Shown here: positions 28,070 through 38,285 of the stretch, piece after piece | Position numbering within the stretch: position 1 is the first letter of the stretch | Layout of the letters: each line of letters opens with the position of its first letter | Assembly (NCBI RefSeq): GCF_004000825.1 | Contig: NZ_BILZ01000002.1 | Span: 124,001-188,000, forward strand | Direction of reading: 5' to 3' | From: Paenibacillus kobensis NBRC 15729 | GTDB taxonomy: Bacteria; Bacillota; Bacilli; Paenibacillales; Paenibacillaceae | DNA: 64,000 nucleotides | Program-made: the position numbers and the translations under genes | The notes under the pieces: generated by a model | Database searches by the model: none | What the model saw: the letters and a program-made list of their open reading frames with translations, nothing else | What the model was told of the DNA's origin: nothing

Positions 28070-29323
28070 TTATTTGCTCTTCTTAATCTCATCGGCTAAT
28101 TGATTAAGCGGTACGAACCGCTGCTCGCCAGTCGCCATATGTTTCAAGGCGATTTCGCCGCGGGCCAGTTCATCGTCGCCGAGAATAGCCGTGAAGCGCG
28201 CCTTCAACCGGTCCGCCGACTTCATCTGCGCCTTCATTTTGCGGCCTTGGTAATCGCGCTCGACGGACAGGCCTTCAAGCCGCATCCCGTGAATGAGCTT
28301 CGCCGTTTCCCGTTCCGCTGCTTCTCCAAGCGCAATGACATAAGCATCGACCGCATGCAGATCAGGCAGTTCCGTATGCTGGTGTTCCAGCAACATGACC
28401 GTCCGCTCTAGCCCCAGACCAAGTCCGACGCCCGGTTGGTCCGGACCGCCGATCTCTGCTACGAGCCCGTTGTAACGGCCGCCGCCGCCGATTGTATCAA
28501 TCGCGCCGATGCCTTCCGCCTTGTACTCGAACGCTGTATGCGTGTAGTAGTCCAGACCGCGTACGAGACGAGGATTAATATCGAACGGAATGTTCATATC
28601 GGTCAAATAAGCTTGCAGCTTCTCGAAGTGCGTCTGGCACTCCTCGTCAAGGCTGTCGATAATCGAAGGCGCGCCTTCGAAGTGCGCCTGATCCACCTTG
28701 CAGTCAAGCACGCGAAGCGGATTGCGGTCGATACGCGATTGGCAGTCCTTGCACAGCAGGCTGCGCTTCGGTTCCAAGAACGCTAGCAGCCGCTCGCGGA
28801 ATGCGGCGCGTACCGCCGGCGTACCGACAGAGTTGACTTCGACACGGACGCCTTTGAGACCGACCTCAGTATAGAACGTATAGCCAAGCGCGATGACTTC
28901 CGCATCCAACGCTGGATCGACCGCGCCAAGCGCCTCGATGCCGAACTGATGGAACTGACGGTAACGTCCCGCCTGCGCACGCTCATAACGGAACATCGGA
29001 CCGATGTAGTACAGCTTCGTCAGATCCGGCTCGCCGTACAATTTATTCTCGACAAAGGCACGAACTGCGCCAGCTGTTCCTTCCGGACGAAGTGTCAAGC
29101 TGCGGTCGCCGCGGTCGGTGAACGTATACATTTCTTTCTCGACGATATCCGTCGTCTCGCCGACGCCGCGTTGGAACAGTTCGGTCGCTTCGAAGATCGG
29201 CGTCCGGATTTCGCGGAAATTGAAGCGGCGGCAAATGTCGCGCGCCTTGCTCTCAACGAACTGCCAGCGCTCTACGGCGCCCGGCAGAAAGTCCTGCGTT
29301 CCCGGCGGTTTCTGGAATGCCAT
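28070..29323 (-). CDS. hisS: Histidyl-tRNA synthetase
   Basis: HisS is a class II synthetase of 417 residues. It starts MAFQKPPGTQDFLP, has motif 2 (GPMFRYERAQAGRYRQFHQ pieces: MFRYERAQAGR), the histidine-specific LVRGLDYYTHTAFE and GGGRYNGL motifs, and the C-terminal anticodon domain. The ATG at 29323 has AGGGGGAT seven bases upstream; the open frame to 29554 reads through the leader and is rejected. It is first in the hisS-aspS operon. Confidence 0.96.
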   Translation of the reverse strand: MAFQKPPGTQDFLPGAVERWQFVESKARDICRRFNFREIRTPIFEATELFQRGVGETTDIVEKEMYTFTDRGDRSLTLRPEGTAGAVRAFVENKLYGEPDLTKLYYIGPMFRYERAQAGRYRQFHQFGIEALGAVDPALDAEVIALGYTFYTEVGLKGVRVEVNSVGTPAVRAAFRERLLAFLEPKRSLLCKDCQSRIDRNPLRVLDCKVDQAHFEGAPSIIDSLDEECQTHFEKLQAYLTDMNIPFDINPRLVRGLDYYTHTAFEYKAEGIGAIDTIGGGGRYNGLVAEIGGPDQPGVGLGLGLERTVMLLEHQHTELPDLHAVDAYVIALGEAAERETAKLIHGMRLEGLSVERDYQGRKMKAQMKSADRLKARFTAILGDDELARGEIALKHMATGEQRFVPLNQLADEIKKSK

Positions 29324-29344
29324 GTAAATCCCCCTGATTCTGTT

Positions 29345-29712
29345 CAATAATAAAAAAAACTCCCGCCCCCGACGCTCGATTGCTCGAACAGTCAGGGACG
29401 AGAGATTGCTGCTTGTCTCCCGTGGTGCCACCCACATTCCGGCTCCAATCTTCATCCCAACAGCTATACGCTTGTTGGATACGAAGCAGAACCGCTTCAA
29501 ACGGTTAACGCCCGTTATACGCGATACGGCTAGTGACAACGGTTCAAATGCCAACGCCGCTATGCAGCATGATCATCCATCCGTCCGTTCGCCATTCGTT
29601 CTCCGGGAAGTCTTTCCCCTCCGCCACCATAAAGACGCTTCCAGCCAAGGCGTCTCTCTCTGGATACGTGTACGCGGGTACTCTGTCCCATCATTGAATC
29701 GACAACTTATTC
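29345..29712 (-). promoter_or_regulatory. T-box riboswitch leader of hisS-aspS
   Basis: On the - strand the T-box sequence GTGGGTGGCACCACGGGAG (29417-29435) is followed by a GC-rich terminator stem (CTCGTCCCTGAC against GTCGGGGGCGGGAG) and eight T residues near 29350. The long structured leader extends to the promoter. A histidine specifier (CAC or CAT) is expected but I could not place it with confidence. Confidence 0.88.
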
Positions 29713-29718
29713 CTTTAA

Positions 29719-29747
29719 ATTTTACTCGGCTCTGCATGCGAAGTCAA
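29719..29747 (-). promoter_or_regulatory. Sigma-A promoter of hisS-aspS
   Basis: TTGACT (29742-29747), 17 bases, TAAAAT (29719-29724) on the - strand. Confidence 0.8.
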
Positions 29748-29776
29748 GCCGCGATTCTAATATGCCCTAATGGGCA

Positions 29777-29810
29777 GAAAAAAGCCTGCAGCACCAAATC
29801 TGCAGGCTAT
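29777..29810 (-). terminator. Terminator facing the hisS promoter
   Basis: AGCCTGCAG and CTGCAGGCT form a perfect 9-bp stem followed by TTTTTT on the - strand. No - strand gene lies upstream, so it would stop antisense transcription coming from the next gene. Confidence 0.75.
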
Positions 29811-30084
29811 CCAAATATATTATTAAAAAGGGGGTCGAGTTCTAGTATAGACCGGTCATGTTAAAACAAGATGTTATTAGCATTACAATAAGATTACAAA
29901 ATATAAAGCGTTTACGTATGAAAGCGGTGACAGTCTTAAGCCTGATTTGAACGATATAAATAGAAATATTATTAATTTCATTATTATTTTTTATTATTTT
30001 TAGAATAACCACCCTAATTCGAATAACGACTTCGAACGATATTAGTGAAGTAGGCAAATAAATACATACCGAACAGGAGAGTGC

Positions 30085-31104
30085 ATGATGAACAAGAAAG
30101 TAATGATGATGACCGCAGTACTTGGATTCAGTATGATGGTATCCACTGCTTTTGCAGCGCCAGGGGGTAAAGGAGGCGGAAACGACAGTCATTCCGGTAA
30201 ATCGGGTGAACATGCTACGGTTACGAGCTCCGGTAAAGGCAACGGCAATAGCCATGAAGGCGAAGATAAAAATAAAGACAAAGGCACATCCGTTACCGAC
30301 GCTGTTTACGGCAACAACGGTAAAGGCAAGGGCGTCACCGTTACCGGTTCCGTCTATGGCAACAACGGCAAAGGCAAAGGCGTCTCTGTGACCGATTCCG
30401 TCTATGGCCATGGCAAAGGCGTCTCTGTCACGGATTCCGTCTACGGTCACGGACATCGCGGCGCGCACGGCCTGCTGAATGCGTATGGGAACGTAAAAGA
30501 CAAGCCTGCCGGGGCGCGCATTGCGAGTTTGCTCAAATCCAAATACGGCATCGACGTGACCATTGAAGCAAACACCGATTTGTCGGCTTTAGCTAAACAG
30601 CTTGAAGCCGAAGGCAAAAAAGAGGCCGCTGCATATGTTCAAGGAATGGCGGATGTACTGGTTAACCCTTCTGACCTCGAAGCTTACAAAAAACTGGGCA
30701 AGCTGAACAAGAAGCTGGGCAAAAAAGACATCGGCGCCTTCGTTAACGGAGAAGAACTGCAATTTGACGTCGCTCCTGTCGTGGAAGCAGGCCATACTCT
30801 CGTTCCGTTCCGTGCTATTGCTGAAGCATTGGATGCTGAAGTGCTGTGGGATCCTGCAACTCAAACCGTGACCGTTACCCGCGATGGCGTCGAAGTCAAG
30901 ATTGTACTCGGCAGCAAAAGCGCAACGGTTAACGGCAGCAAAGTCACGATTGAATATCCCGGCAAAATGAAAGACAGCCGCGTTATGGTGCCGCTGCGCT
31001 TCCTGGGCGAAGCATTCAAAGCCGAAGTACAATGGGAGCCGGAATCCCGCTGCGTCATTATCCTCGACTCCAGCACAACTGCAGCGGAGAGCACGAACGA
31101 ATAA
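30085..31104 (+). CDS. Secreted repeat protein with copper amine oxidase N-terminal-like domain
   Basis: The 339-residue protein has a signal peptide (about 1-24, cleavage near AFA-APG), a Gly/Lys/His/Asn-rich region with four degenerate repeats of GKGVSVTDSVYG type (about 66-128), a short helical domain (LLKSKYGIDVTIEANTDL), and a C-terminal copper-amine-oxidase-N-like (stalk) domain (APVVEAGHTLVPFRAIAEAL; RVMVPLRFLGEAF). That domain is common in Paenibacillus surface proteins and does not imply oxidase activity. AACAGGAGAG precedes the ATG. It is a single-gene unit on the + strand. Its role is unknown; a cell-wall function is likely. Confidence 0.85.
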   Translation: MMNKKVMMMTAVLGFSMMVSTAFAAPGGKGGGNDSHSGKSGEHATVTSSGKGNGNSHEGEDKNKDKGTSVTDAVYGNNGKGKGVTVTGSVYGNNGKGKGVSVTDSVYGHGKGVSVTDSVYGHGHRGAHGLLNAYGNVKDKPAGARIASLLKSKYGIDVTIEANTDLSALAKQLEAEGKKEAAAYVQGMADVLVNPSDLEAYKKLGKLNKKLGKKDIGAFVNGEELQFDVAPVVEAGHTLVPFRAIAEALDAEVLWDPATQTVTVTRDGVEVKIVLGSKSATVNGSKVTIEYPGKMKDSRVMVPLRFLGEAFKAEVQWEPESRCVIILDSSTTAAESTNE

Positions 31105-31164
31105 TGAACGTATGAACTCGTTCTCGGGTTATGCCGTCTGATTTAATAAATACTGCCCTACGAA

Positions 31165-31210
31165 TAAAAAAAGCGGATGAGTTGATTAATCAACTCATCC
31201 GCTTTCTCGT
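31165..31210. terminator. Perfect 36-base palindromic terminator
   Basis: AAAGCGGATGAGTTGATT and AATCAACTCATCCGCTTT are exactly complementary. The A-run on the left gives a T-run on the - strand, so it should serve the small - strand gene and probably also the + strand gene. Confidence 0.85.
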
Positions 31211-31240
31211 TACGGAAGGCACCCGGCTGGTTCCATTAAA

Positions 31241-31417
31241 TTAATCGGCCCCCGGCTCCCTGCCGTGCCGTCTTGCCGGCAACGTACCATGCGCCCACTC
31301 GGCGGCGGCTTCCATATCGTCTTCCCATTCGTCGAGCAGCATCGCTTCCTTGCGGTCCGTCGACAGCAGTCTGTTGGACGCCCGCTGAATGCTTTGCTCC
31401 TTGCGCGATTGATGCAT
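31241..31417 (-). CDS. Small hypothetical protein (58 residues)
   Basis: The product (MHQSRKEQSIQRASN... ending RRHGREPGAD) is soluble, with a basic N-terminus, an acidic middle (DEWEDDMEAAAEW) and a basic end. The ATG at 31417 has TAGGAGTG six bases upstream, and a strong terminator follows the stop, which supports a real gene. I do not recognise a family. It lies downstream of dtd in the same direction. Confidence 0.6.
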   Translation of the reverse strand: MHQSRKEQSIQRASNRLLSTDRKEAMLLDEWEDDMEAAAEWAHGTLPARRHGREPGAD

Positions 31418-31512
31418 CGGAAACACTCCTATACGGTAAGTAGTCGCGAAGCGCGCACTCTACCGATATTGTTTCCGAATATGGCTCATCTAACCGCAGT
31501 TGTGCGGACCGA

Positions 31513-31959
31513 TTACTCGCTTCTGCTGTCCAGTATAAGCGTTACCGGCCCCCAGTTGACGAGCGATACGTCCATCATCGCGCCGAACACTCCGGTCTCC
31601 ACGCGCAGCCCGGAAGCCCGGAGCAGCTCGTTAAACCGGTTATACAGCGCTTCCGCAGGCTCCGGCCGCGCGGCAGACAAAAAATTCGGCCGCTTGCCCT
31701 TGCGGCAGTCGCCATACAACGTAAACTGCGAAATGGACAAAATGTCGCCGCCGATGTCTTGAACGGACAAATTCATTTTGCCGGACTCATCTTCGAAGAT
31801 CCGCAGTCCCGCTACTTTTTCCGCAAGCCACTTGGCGTCTGCCTCTGTGTCTTCGTGCGTAACGCCAACAAGCAGCACAAGCCCTTGGTCGATCGCTCCG
31901 ACGATATTCCCTTCCACCTCAACCGAAGCTTGCTTGCTTCGCTGCACAACAATTCTCAC
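31513..31959 (-). CDS. dtd: D-aminoacyl-tRNA deacylase
   Basis: Dtd removes D-amino acids (and glycine from tRNA-Ala) mischarged on tRNA. The 148-residue protein starts at a GTG ([14 protein letters not shown]) and has the two active-site motifs SQFTLYGDC and the Gly-cisPro motif NWGPVT. GAGG precedes the start. It follows relA by 20 bases, the usual relA-dtd pair of Bacilli. Confidence 0.95.
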   Translation of the reverse strand: MRIVVQRSKQASVEVEGNIVGAIDQGLVLLVGVTHEDTEADAKWLAEKVAGLRIFEDESGKMNLSVQDIGGDILSISQFTLYGDCRKGKRPNFLSAARPEPAEALYNRFNELLRASGLRVETGVFGAMMDVSLVNWGPVTLILDSRSE

Positions 31960-31979
31960 TGCACAACCCTCGCTTACTG

Positions 31980-34166
31980 CTATTGCATAATCCGCTGAAC
32001 GGAATAAATATCTTTCACCCGCTTGATCTTCTCGACGACCGACTCCAAATGCTGAACATTGCGAATCAGAATCGTCATATGGATCATCGCCATCTTGTTC
32101 TTGACTGCACGGCTCGTCACCGCCGAGATGTTCGTCTTGCTCTCGGACACAGCCTGCAGCACCTCGTTCAGTACGCCTCGGCGGTCATGTCCCGTAATCT
32201 CGATATCGACGCTGTAGTTCGCCTCGATCGAATCTTCCCATTCGACCTCAATGACGCGATCCGCTTCTTCTCCCTCGCCGCTGACCGGAATGTTCGTACA
32301 ATCAAGCCGATGAACGGACACGCCGCGTCCGCGTGTAATGTAGCCAATGATTTCATCTCCGGGAACCGGATTGCAGCAGCGGGCGAATCGGACGAGCAAA
32401 TTGTCGATACCTTTGACCGTTACGCCATAATTCGGTCGCTTCTTCTGAGCGCCTGGCGATTTCATCTCGCGCGGCTCGCTCGTCAGCTCGATCAAGCTCG
32501 CTTCCTCGGCTTCTCTGCGTAGCCGCTCCGTCAGTTTCGAGCATACTTGCGCAGCCGTAATGCCGTTAAAGCCGATCGCCGACAGCATATCCTCGACGTC
32601 GTTGAAGGTAAACTTCGTCGCAACCTCCTGCAGCTTATCGTCCGTCAGCCAGACGGATGCTTCAAGTCCGAGGCGCTTAATCTCTCGCTCAAGCAGCTCT
32701 CGCCCTTTGGCAACGTTCTCCTCGCGCTTCTCTTTCTTGAACCACTGCTTAATCTTGCTGCGGGCGTGCGACGACTGCGCGATTTTGACCCAATCCTGGC
32801 TCGGGCCGTACGAATGCTTGGAAGTCAATATTTCGACAATATCGCCGGTCTTCAGCTTATGGTCAAGCGGCACGATGCGGCCGTTCACCTTAGCGCCGAT
32901 CGTCCGGTTGCCGACCTCCGTATGGACGCGGTAAGCGAAGTCAAGCGGCACAGAGCCGGCTGGCAGTTCGAATACTTCGCCCTTCGGAGTGAATACGAAT
33001 ACAAGATCTGAGAAGAAATCCATTTTCAACGATTCGACGAACTCCGACGCATCCTTCGCATCCTGCTGCAGCTCCAATATTTCGCGGAACCACGACATTT
33101 TATCCTCGAAGTTGCCGCCGGCGACAACGTGATTGCCGCCTTCTTTATAAGCCCAGTGCGCGGCAACACCGTATTCGCTCGTCCGGTGCATGTCCCACGT
33201 CCGGATTTGCACCTCGGTCGGCTCGCCGTTTTGTCCAATGACAGTCGTGTGAAGCGACTGATACATATTCGCCTTCGGCATAGCAATGTAGTCCTTGAAC
33301 CGACCAGGCATCGGCCGCCATAGCGTATGAATAATACCAAGCGTTGCGTAACAATCTTTAATATTGTCCACGATAATACGAATAGCAAGCAGATCATAAA
33401 TTTCGTTGAACTGCTTGTTCTTCATCGTCATTTTCTTGTAGATGCTGTAAATATGCTTCGGCCGCCCTGAAATATCGCCCTCGATGCCCATTTCGTCGAG
33501 CTTCTCCTGAATCCGTCCGATAACTTCCGCGATATATTGCTCCCGCTCCGTCCGTTTCTTCTTCATTAAGTTGGCGATCCGGTAATATTGCTGCGGATTC
33601 AAGTAGCGGAGCGCAATGTCTTCCATCTCCCACTTGATGGCGCTAATACCGAGCCGATGTGCAATCGGGCAAAATATTTCGAGCGTCTCGTAAGCAATCC
33701 GGCGCTGCGCTTCCTCCGATTGGAACTTCAACGTGCGCATATTGTGAAGCCGGTCGGCGAGCTTGATCAGAATGACCCGAATGTCCTGTGCCATGGCGAC
33801 GAACATTTTGCGGTAGTTCTCGTTCTGCTGCTCTTCTTTCGACCGGAACTTAATTTTCTCCAGCTTCGTCAACCCGTCGACAAGCATCGCGCAGGTGTCG
33901 CCGAAACGGGTTCGAACCGCCCCAAGATCGACTGTCGTATCTTCAACGACGTCATGAAGCAAAGCCGCAATAATCGACATGACGTCCATCTGCATGTCGA
34001 CAAGAATATCGGCTACGGCAACAGGATGCAGAATATACGGCTCTCCCGATTTGCGGACTTGGCCGGAATGCGCCTGCTCCGCAAACTCGTACGCCTCGCG
34101 CACGCGCAGCAGATCCTGTTCCTTCATATAGGTCGATGCCTTTTCAAGTAACTGCTCTATGCCCAT
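31980..34166 (-). CDS. relA: Bifunctional (p)ppGpp synthetase/hydrolase (Rel)
   Basis: This is the long RelA/SpoT homologue that makes and breaks (p)ppGpp. The 728-residue protein has an intact HD hydrolase domain ([18 protein letters not shown]), a synthetase domain ([34 protein letters not shown] pieces: [16 protein letters not shown]), TGS ([12 protein letters not shown]), a zinc-finger/helical region with [11 protein letters not shown], and a C-terminal ACT domain. Both catalytic halves look functional. AAAGGGACG precedes the ATG. A promoter candidate lies at 34279-34308. Confidence 0.97.
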   Translation of the reverse strand: MGIEQLLEKASTYMKEQDLLRVREAYEFAEQAHSGQVRKSGEPYILHPVAVADILVDMQMDVMSIIAALLHDVVEDTTVDLGAVRTRFGDTCAMLVDGLTKLEKIKFRSKEEQQNENYRKMFVAMAQDIRVILIKLADRLHNMRTLKFQSEEAQRRIAYETLEIFCPIAHRLGISAIKWEMEDIALRYLNPQQYYRIANLMKKKRTEREQYIAEVIGRIQEKLDEMGIEGDISGRPKHIYSIYKKMTMKNKQFNEIYDLLAIRIIVDNIKDCYATLGIIHTLWRPMPGRFKDYIAMPKANMYQSLHTTVIGQNGEPTEVQIRTWDMHRTSEYGVAAHWAYKEGGNHVVAGGNFEDKMSWFREILELQQDAKDASEFVESLKMDFFSDLVFVFTPKGEVFELPAGSVPLDFAYRVHTEVGNRTIGAKVNGRIVPLDHKLKTGDIVEILTSKHSYGPSQDWVKIAQSSHARSKIKQWFKKEKREENVAKGRELLEREIKRLGLEASVWLTDDKLQEVATKFTFNDVEDMLSAIGFNGITAAQVCSKLTERLRREAEEASLIELTSEPREMKSPGAQKKRPNYGVTVKGIDNLLVRFARCCNPVPGDEIIGYITRGRGVSVHRLDCTNIPVSGEGEEADRVIEVEWEDSIEANYSVDIEITGHDRRGVLNEVLQAVSESKTNISAVTSRAVKNKMAMIHMTILIRNVQHLESVVEKIKRVKDIYSVQRIMQ

Positions 34167-34278
34167 GCAACGTCCCTTTCCGAAACGAGCCGCTTACGTC
34201 TTCGTCTTACGTACCCGTTTACCCTATTCAAACTTCCAACCGTACTCGCATATTACAATACATTAATGGATTAAAGCT

Positions 34279-34308
34279 ATTATGCCTTCTATGCAGGCAC
34301 TGCGTCAA
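34279..34308 (-). promoter_or_regulatory. Candidate promoter of relA-dtd
   Basis: TTGACG (34303-34308), 18 bases, CATAAT (34279-34284) on the - strand, about 110 bases above the relA start. Confidence 0.5.
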
Positions 34309-34370
34309 CTCTCGAACGATGTCGGATGCCATTCTAGTACATGAGAAAACCTGTATAGGCTAATATCGTC

Positions 34371-34406
34371 AAAAAAGCCCGCAACCGCTAATCGCGTTTA
34401 CGGGCC
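34371..34406 (-). terminator. Rho-independent terminator of recJ-apt
   Basis: GCCCGTAAACGCG and CGGTTGCGGGC pair around a short loop, followed by TTTTTTGAC on the - strand. Confidence 0.85.
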
Positions 34407-34416
34407 GTCCCTATTA

Positions 34417-34935
34417 TCAGTACGTAACCAGCGAATTCACTTCAATTCCGCCGCCAAGCTTCTCCCGGCCCGGCAAGTACCCGAGCTCGATCAGGAACGA
34501 TGCGCCGACGACCTCGCCGCCCAGTTGGCGGATCAAGTTAATCGTTGTCGCAATCGTGCCGCCTGTTGCAAGCAGATCGTCCGCAATCAGAACGCGTTGT
34601 CCCGGTTTGATCGCATCGGTATGAATCGCGAGGCTGTCCTTGCCGTACTCCAGATCGTAGCTTGCTTCAATCGTGTCGTAAGGCAATTTGCCCGGCTTCC
34701 GGATCGGCACGAAGCCTACACCTAAAGCGATAGCAAGCGGAGCGCCTACAACGAAGCCGCGGGCTTCAGGTCCTGCAACGACATCGATGTTCAAATGTTC
34801 GACGGCCGCTTTCATCGCTTCGATCGCTTCCCGGTATGCCGGTCCGTTCTGAAGCAGCGTCGTGATGTCCTTGAACCGGATGCCCGGCTGCGGGTAATCA
34901 AGGATGACGCGGATATGGTCTTTGAAATTCGTCAC
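34417..34935 (-). CDS. apt: Adenine phosphoribosyltransferase
   Basis: Apt salvages adenine to AMP with PRPP. The 172-residue protein has the PRPP-binding loop [13 protein letters not shown] and the [14 protein letters not shown] segment. The GTG start overlaps the recJ stop by four bases (GTGA) behind AAAGGGAG, so translation is coupled. The recJ-apt-relA order is conserved in Bacilli. Confidence 0.96.
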   Translation of the reverse strand: MTNFKDHIRVILDYPQPGIRFKDITTLLQNGPAYREAIEAMKAAVEHLNIDVVAGPEARGFVVGAPLAIALGVGFVPIRKPGKLPYDTIEASYDLEYGKDSLAIHTDAIKPGQRVLIADDLLATGGTIATTINLIRQLGGEVVGASFLIELGYLPGREKLGGGIEVNSLVTY

Positions 34936-37331
34936 GAAGATCTCCCTTTCGTAATAAACTGAGCGAATGACTCAATAGAATCATATATAATGCCGTTCAT
35001 GGCTGCTTCCTGCTGCGATCTGCAGTACGTATCTGAAGCGGACAGCTCCGTCTTGGCCGGTGAGTCCACAACCGTCATAATGCCGTTATCCTTCTGAATA
35101 AATGATAATTCCTCGAAAACGTCGAGCATCATCACCGCCGTCTCAAGCGGCCAACCGCTCGCCTCAGCGATACGTTCCGGCAGCCCTCCTAGCTGAGCCC
35201 GTCCCATTCTCCGAAGCGACTGGTAGACAGCCCCGAAGTCTGCCCGCTCTGGAAAACCCGTCTTGGTAGCGGATTTGCTTTGCGGCCGCATCGGGTAAAG
35301 CAAATGAACCGATTGCACGCCCGACAGTTGTTCGACCGCCAATTGCAAAGAACGTGCCGATGGCGGAGTGCCATATACGATCAAATCACGATAGCGCGAA
35401 TGATCGGCAGGAAGTTCGCCGCCGTACTGCCATAGCGCGTATACATCAGCTGAGGCATCCATTCTTGCGCAGGCTGCCGCCGTCTCGCCGGCAGACTCTG
35501 CCGCCGTTACGATTGCAACGGGACGGCCGCTTCGGTTCGACGCTTCAAGCAGCCGGCGGAGCAAAGCATGCGGTTCCCGTTCCTCGCGCCAATCGAACAG
35601 CTGCAGCTGCTCGATACGCATATCTTGCAACATTAATTGAGGCTTGCGGCTGCCGTTCCACTCGTTCACCGACAGCTCGCCGATCAAGTCAACCTCGGCT
35701 CCTTGCGATATCCGTTCTGATAATTCGCCAAAGCCGAAGCCGACCGCTTCAATCCGCGATTTGCCGCTTCCTACCGTCAACCGCAGATGTCGGCTGTCCT
35801 TGCCCATCGTCCGTTTGTCGACGACCGGCTGAGCGGCGATCAGAATGCGCGGAGCCGGATTGCCTGCGCCGAATGGCTCGAGCTGCGCAAGCTGATCAAT
35901 CGTCGCCAGTGTGACTTCGCTCAGCTCGCATGCAAGATCGATGAACGTCTTCGGAATCCAATCGTCCGGCGTCAGCCATTCGGTCGCCGATCGCTCTAGG
36001 CTCGCCTCGAATGCGCCCAGCTTGTCGCGGTGCAGGCTCATGCCTGCCGCCGCCTGATGGCCTCCGAAATGGTCGAACAGTTCCTCGCATTCCGTCATTG
36101 CAGCATGTAGATCGAAGCCCTCAATCGAGCGGGCTGAGCCTTTGCACATACCTGTTTCCGGATCGATTCCGAGCACAACCGCCGGTTTATAATGACGGTC
36201 CAGAAGCTTGGATGCGACAATACCTATAACGCCCGCATTCCATCCTTCGCCGGCAACGACAATGACAGACGGCACTGGTCTGCCAGCATCAGCCGCTGCC
36301 TTACATTTGTCAGCCCACTGCTGCTTCGCCTGCTCAACAATTTCCTCTACAATGAGCTGCCGCTCCCGGTTCAAAGCATCCAGTCTTGCAGCCAGCAGGT
36401 CGGCCGACTCCCTGTCGGACGTCGTCAGCAGTTGTACCGCTCCATCCGCATGATCGAGTCTGCCGCTTGCGTTAATACGAGGCGCCATCGCGAAAGCGAC
36501 GTTCGTCGCCGTTATCTTCTCAACATCAACGCCAGCCGTTTCGGCCAGTGCCGCGAAGCCCGGCCGACTGCCTGACCCCATCGTCTGCAAGCCGAGTTTG
36601 ACGATCACACGGTTCTCGCCGGTCAGCGGCATCACATCCGCGATCGTGCCGAGCGCCGCGATATCGGCCAAGTCGACCGGCGGCTCGCCTAGCAGTGCCG
36701 TCGCCAGCTTGAATGCCACCCCGACTCCCGCCAGTGACTTGTACGGATAAGGGCATCCCGGCTGTTTCGGATTAACGATGGCGTAAGCGTCAGGCAGTTG
36801 CTCAGGCGGTTCATGGTGATCGGTCACGATAACATCGATGCCGACGCTGTTCGCATATTCGATCTCTTCCATAGCGCTAATGCCAGTGTCTACGGTCACG
36901 ATCAAACCGACGCCAGCCGATACAGCGAGATCGACTGCCCCCTTGTTCATTCCATAGCCTTCTCGGGTTCGGTGCGGAATATAATAATCAAAATTCGCGC
37001 CCAGACGTTCAAGCAGATGAATCATAAGCGACGTGCTTGATACGCCGTCGGCGTCGTAATCTCCGTAAATGCGAATTCGTTCTCCCTGCTCCAGCGCGCT
37101 TCGAATGCGCTGAACAGCTGCTTCCATGCCGGCAAGCTCGTACGGATCATGCAGCAGTTCTTTGTCGCCGTGCATAAAAGCAGAGGCTTCCTTCGTCGTC
37201 TCGATGCCGCGCCCGACCAAGAGACGCGCGACGAGCGGCGGAAGCTGCAGCGACTGCATAATGGCAGCTGCCGCTTGCTCCCGCCGCTCATCCCATTCCG
37301 GCTGAGACCATCTTGTTCTGGACTCGATCAT
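34932..37331 (-). CDS. recJ: Single-stranded-DNA-specific exonuclease RecJ
   Basis: RecJ is a 5'-3' exonuclease of the DHH family used in recombination and mismatch repair. The 799-residue protein has the DHH motifs ([27 protein letters not shown]), the DHHA1 region with [15 protein letters not shown] and [11 protein letters not shown], and an extended C-terminal part typical of Bacillus RecJ ([10 protein letters not shown]-type OB fold; [10 protein letters not shown]). AAAAGGAGGCG precedes the ATG. Confidence 0.94.
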   Translation of the reverse strand: MIESRTRWSQPEWDERREQAAAAIMQSLQLPPLVARLLVGRGIETTKEASAFMHGDKELLHDPYELAGMEAAVQRIRSALEQGERIRIYGDYDADGVSSTSLMIHLLERLGANFDYYIPHRTREGYGMNKGAVDLAVSAGVGLIVTVDTGISAMEEIEYANSVGIDVIVTDHHEPPEQLPDAYAIVNPKQPGCPYPYKSLAGVGVAFKLATALLGEPPVDLADIAALGTIADVMPLTGENRVIVKLGLQTMGSGSRPGFAALAETAGVDVEKITATNVAFAMAPRINASGRLDHADGAVQLLTTSDRESADLLAARLDALNRERQLIVEEIVEQAKQQWADKCKAAADAGRPVPSVIVVAGEGWNAGVIGIVASKLLDRHYKPAVVLGIDPETGMCKGSARSIEGFDLHAAMTECEELFDHFGGHQAAAGMSLHRDKLGAFEASLERSATEWLTPDDWIPKTFIDLACELSEVTLATIDQLAQLEPFGAGNPAPRILIAAQPVVDKRTMGKDSRHLRLTVGSGKSRIEAVGFGFGELSERISQGAEVDLIGELSVNEWNGSRKPQLMLQDMRIEQLQLFDWREEREPHALLRRLLEASNRSGRPVAIVTAAESAGETAAACARMDASADVYALWQYGGELPADHSRYRDLIVYGTPPSARSLQLAVEQLSGVQSVHLLYPMRPQSKSATKTGFPERADFGAVYQSLRRMGRAQLGGLPERIAEASGWPLETAVMMLDVFEELSFIQKDNGIMTVVDSPAKTELSASDTYCRSQQEAAMNGIIYDSIESFAQFITKGRSS

Positions 37332-37373
37332 CAGCGTCGCCTCCTTTTCTTACACAATTGAAAGACGCTGCGG

Positions 37374-38273
37374 CTATTGCAGCAGCGTCGGCATATGTTC
37401 TTGATTCGGATCATGATTCGATTTGTACGGGTATCCCGGATCATAAGGCTCGACATGAACGGTCGTCTCGGTCACGTGAATAAACCGTTTCATGATTAAC
37501 TCTTTCACCCGTTTGGCAATTTCATGGCCTTCCAGTACCGATATTCGCGGATTAACGCTAATGATGATATGAACAACAATATAATGTCCATGTTCGCGGG
37601 CACGAAGCGATTCGACCGTTACGACGCCTTCTACGCGCTGGATCACTTCCATAAGCTCGGAAGCTTGCTCCTCCGCTCCGATCGAATTGCGTTTATACAA
37701 GGTAAGCTGCAGCAAGCAGCTGTACCCTTTGTAAATCACGATTAAAGCAATGATAATAGAGGCGCAGCAGTCGGCCGGCTCCAACGCCGATATGCCGGCG
37801 AAGCGTCCATATGCGGAACTTCCTGCACCAACGATCGCAACGATCGAGGCAGTCCGATCTAGCAGCTGCCGTCCTGGAGACGGCAGCAGCCATTCCTTCA
37901 AGAGCAGCGCAACTGCGGCGAATGCGGCAGCCGTCCAATCCGGAACAGGAATGGAATCGTTGCGTAAGCTGCGCATCGCTTCGAGTCCAATCTCGACGCC
38001 AAGCAGCAGCGTAATCGCTGACACGATAATAACAGCAGTCGCCCCACTGCTATCACGCGTGTTCTTACTTCGGCGCAATCTGCTCTCATCGGCTCGATAT
38101 CCGCCCGCAAGCGATTCGGCACAACCGGCGACAGACCGGATTGAATCCGCCATCAATGCCGTACTTCCCGATAAAAGCGCTACAGCCGCCTTGCCAAGCG
38201 CCAATGCTCCATTACCCCATATCCCCGCATTCATCGCGGAGAACCGTTTATCCGATAATCGATTAGCGCTCAT
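37374..38273 (-). CDS. Cation diffusion facilitator family protein with degenerate metal site
   Basis: The 299-residue protein has the CDF layout: about six helices and a C-terminal cytoplasmic ferredoxin-like domain (VEGVVTVESLRAREHGHYIVVHI pieces: VESLRAREHGHYI). In transport-competent CDF proteins helix 2 carries (H/D)xxxD; here the equivalent segment is MADSIRSVAG (residues 41-50) with Arg46 and Gly50 at the metal positions. The helix 5 HHRSD-like segment reads LLDRTAS (137-143). It may therefore not move metal, or may use other residues. GAGGAGGCAGGT precedes the ATG. It lies between secF and recJ. Confidence 0.75.
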   Translation of the reverse strand: MSANRLSDKRFSAMNAGIWGNGALALGKAAVALLSGSTALMADSIRSVAGCAESLAGGYRADESRLRRSKNTRDSSGATAVIIVSAITLLLGVEIGLEAMRSLRNDSIPVPDWTAAAFAAVALLLKEWLLPSPGRQLLDRTASIVAIVGAGSSAYGRFAGISALEPADCCASIIIALIVIYKGYSCLLQLTLYKRNSIGAEEQASELMEVIQRVEGVVTVESLRAREHGHYIVVHIIISVNPRISVLEGHEIAKRVKELIMKRFIHVTETTVHVEPYDPGYPYKSNHDPNQEHMPTLLQ

Positions 38274-38285
38274 ACCTGCCTCCTC

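Noticed and set aside
26311-28086. 591-codon + strand frame opposite aspS
   Set aside because: It is an antisense shadow of aspS, with no family features and no ribosome-binding site.
29842-30468. 208-codon frame on the - strand opposite the secreted repeat protein
   Set aside because: It mirrors the repeats of the + strand gene, which has a signal peptide and a ribosome-binding site.
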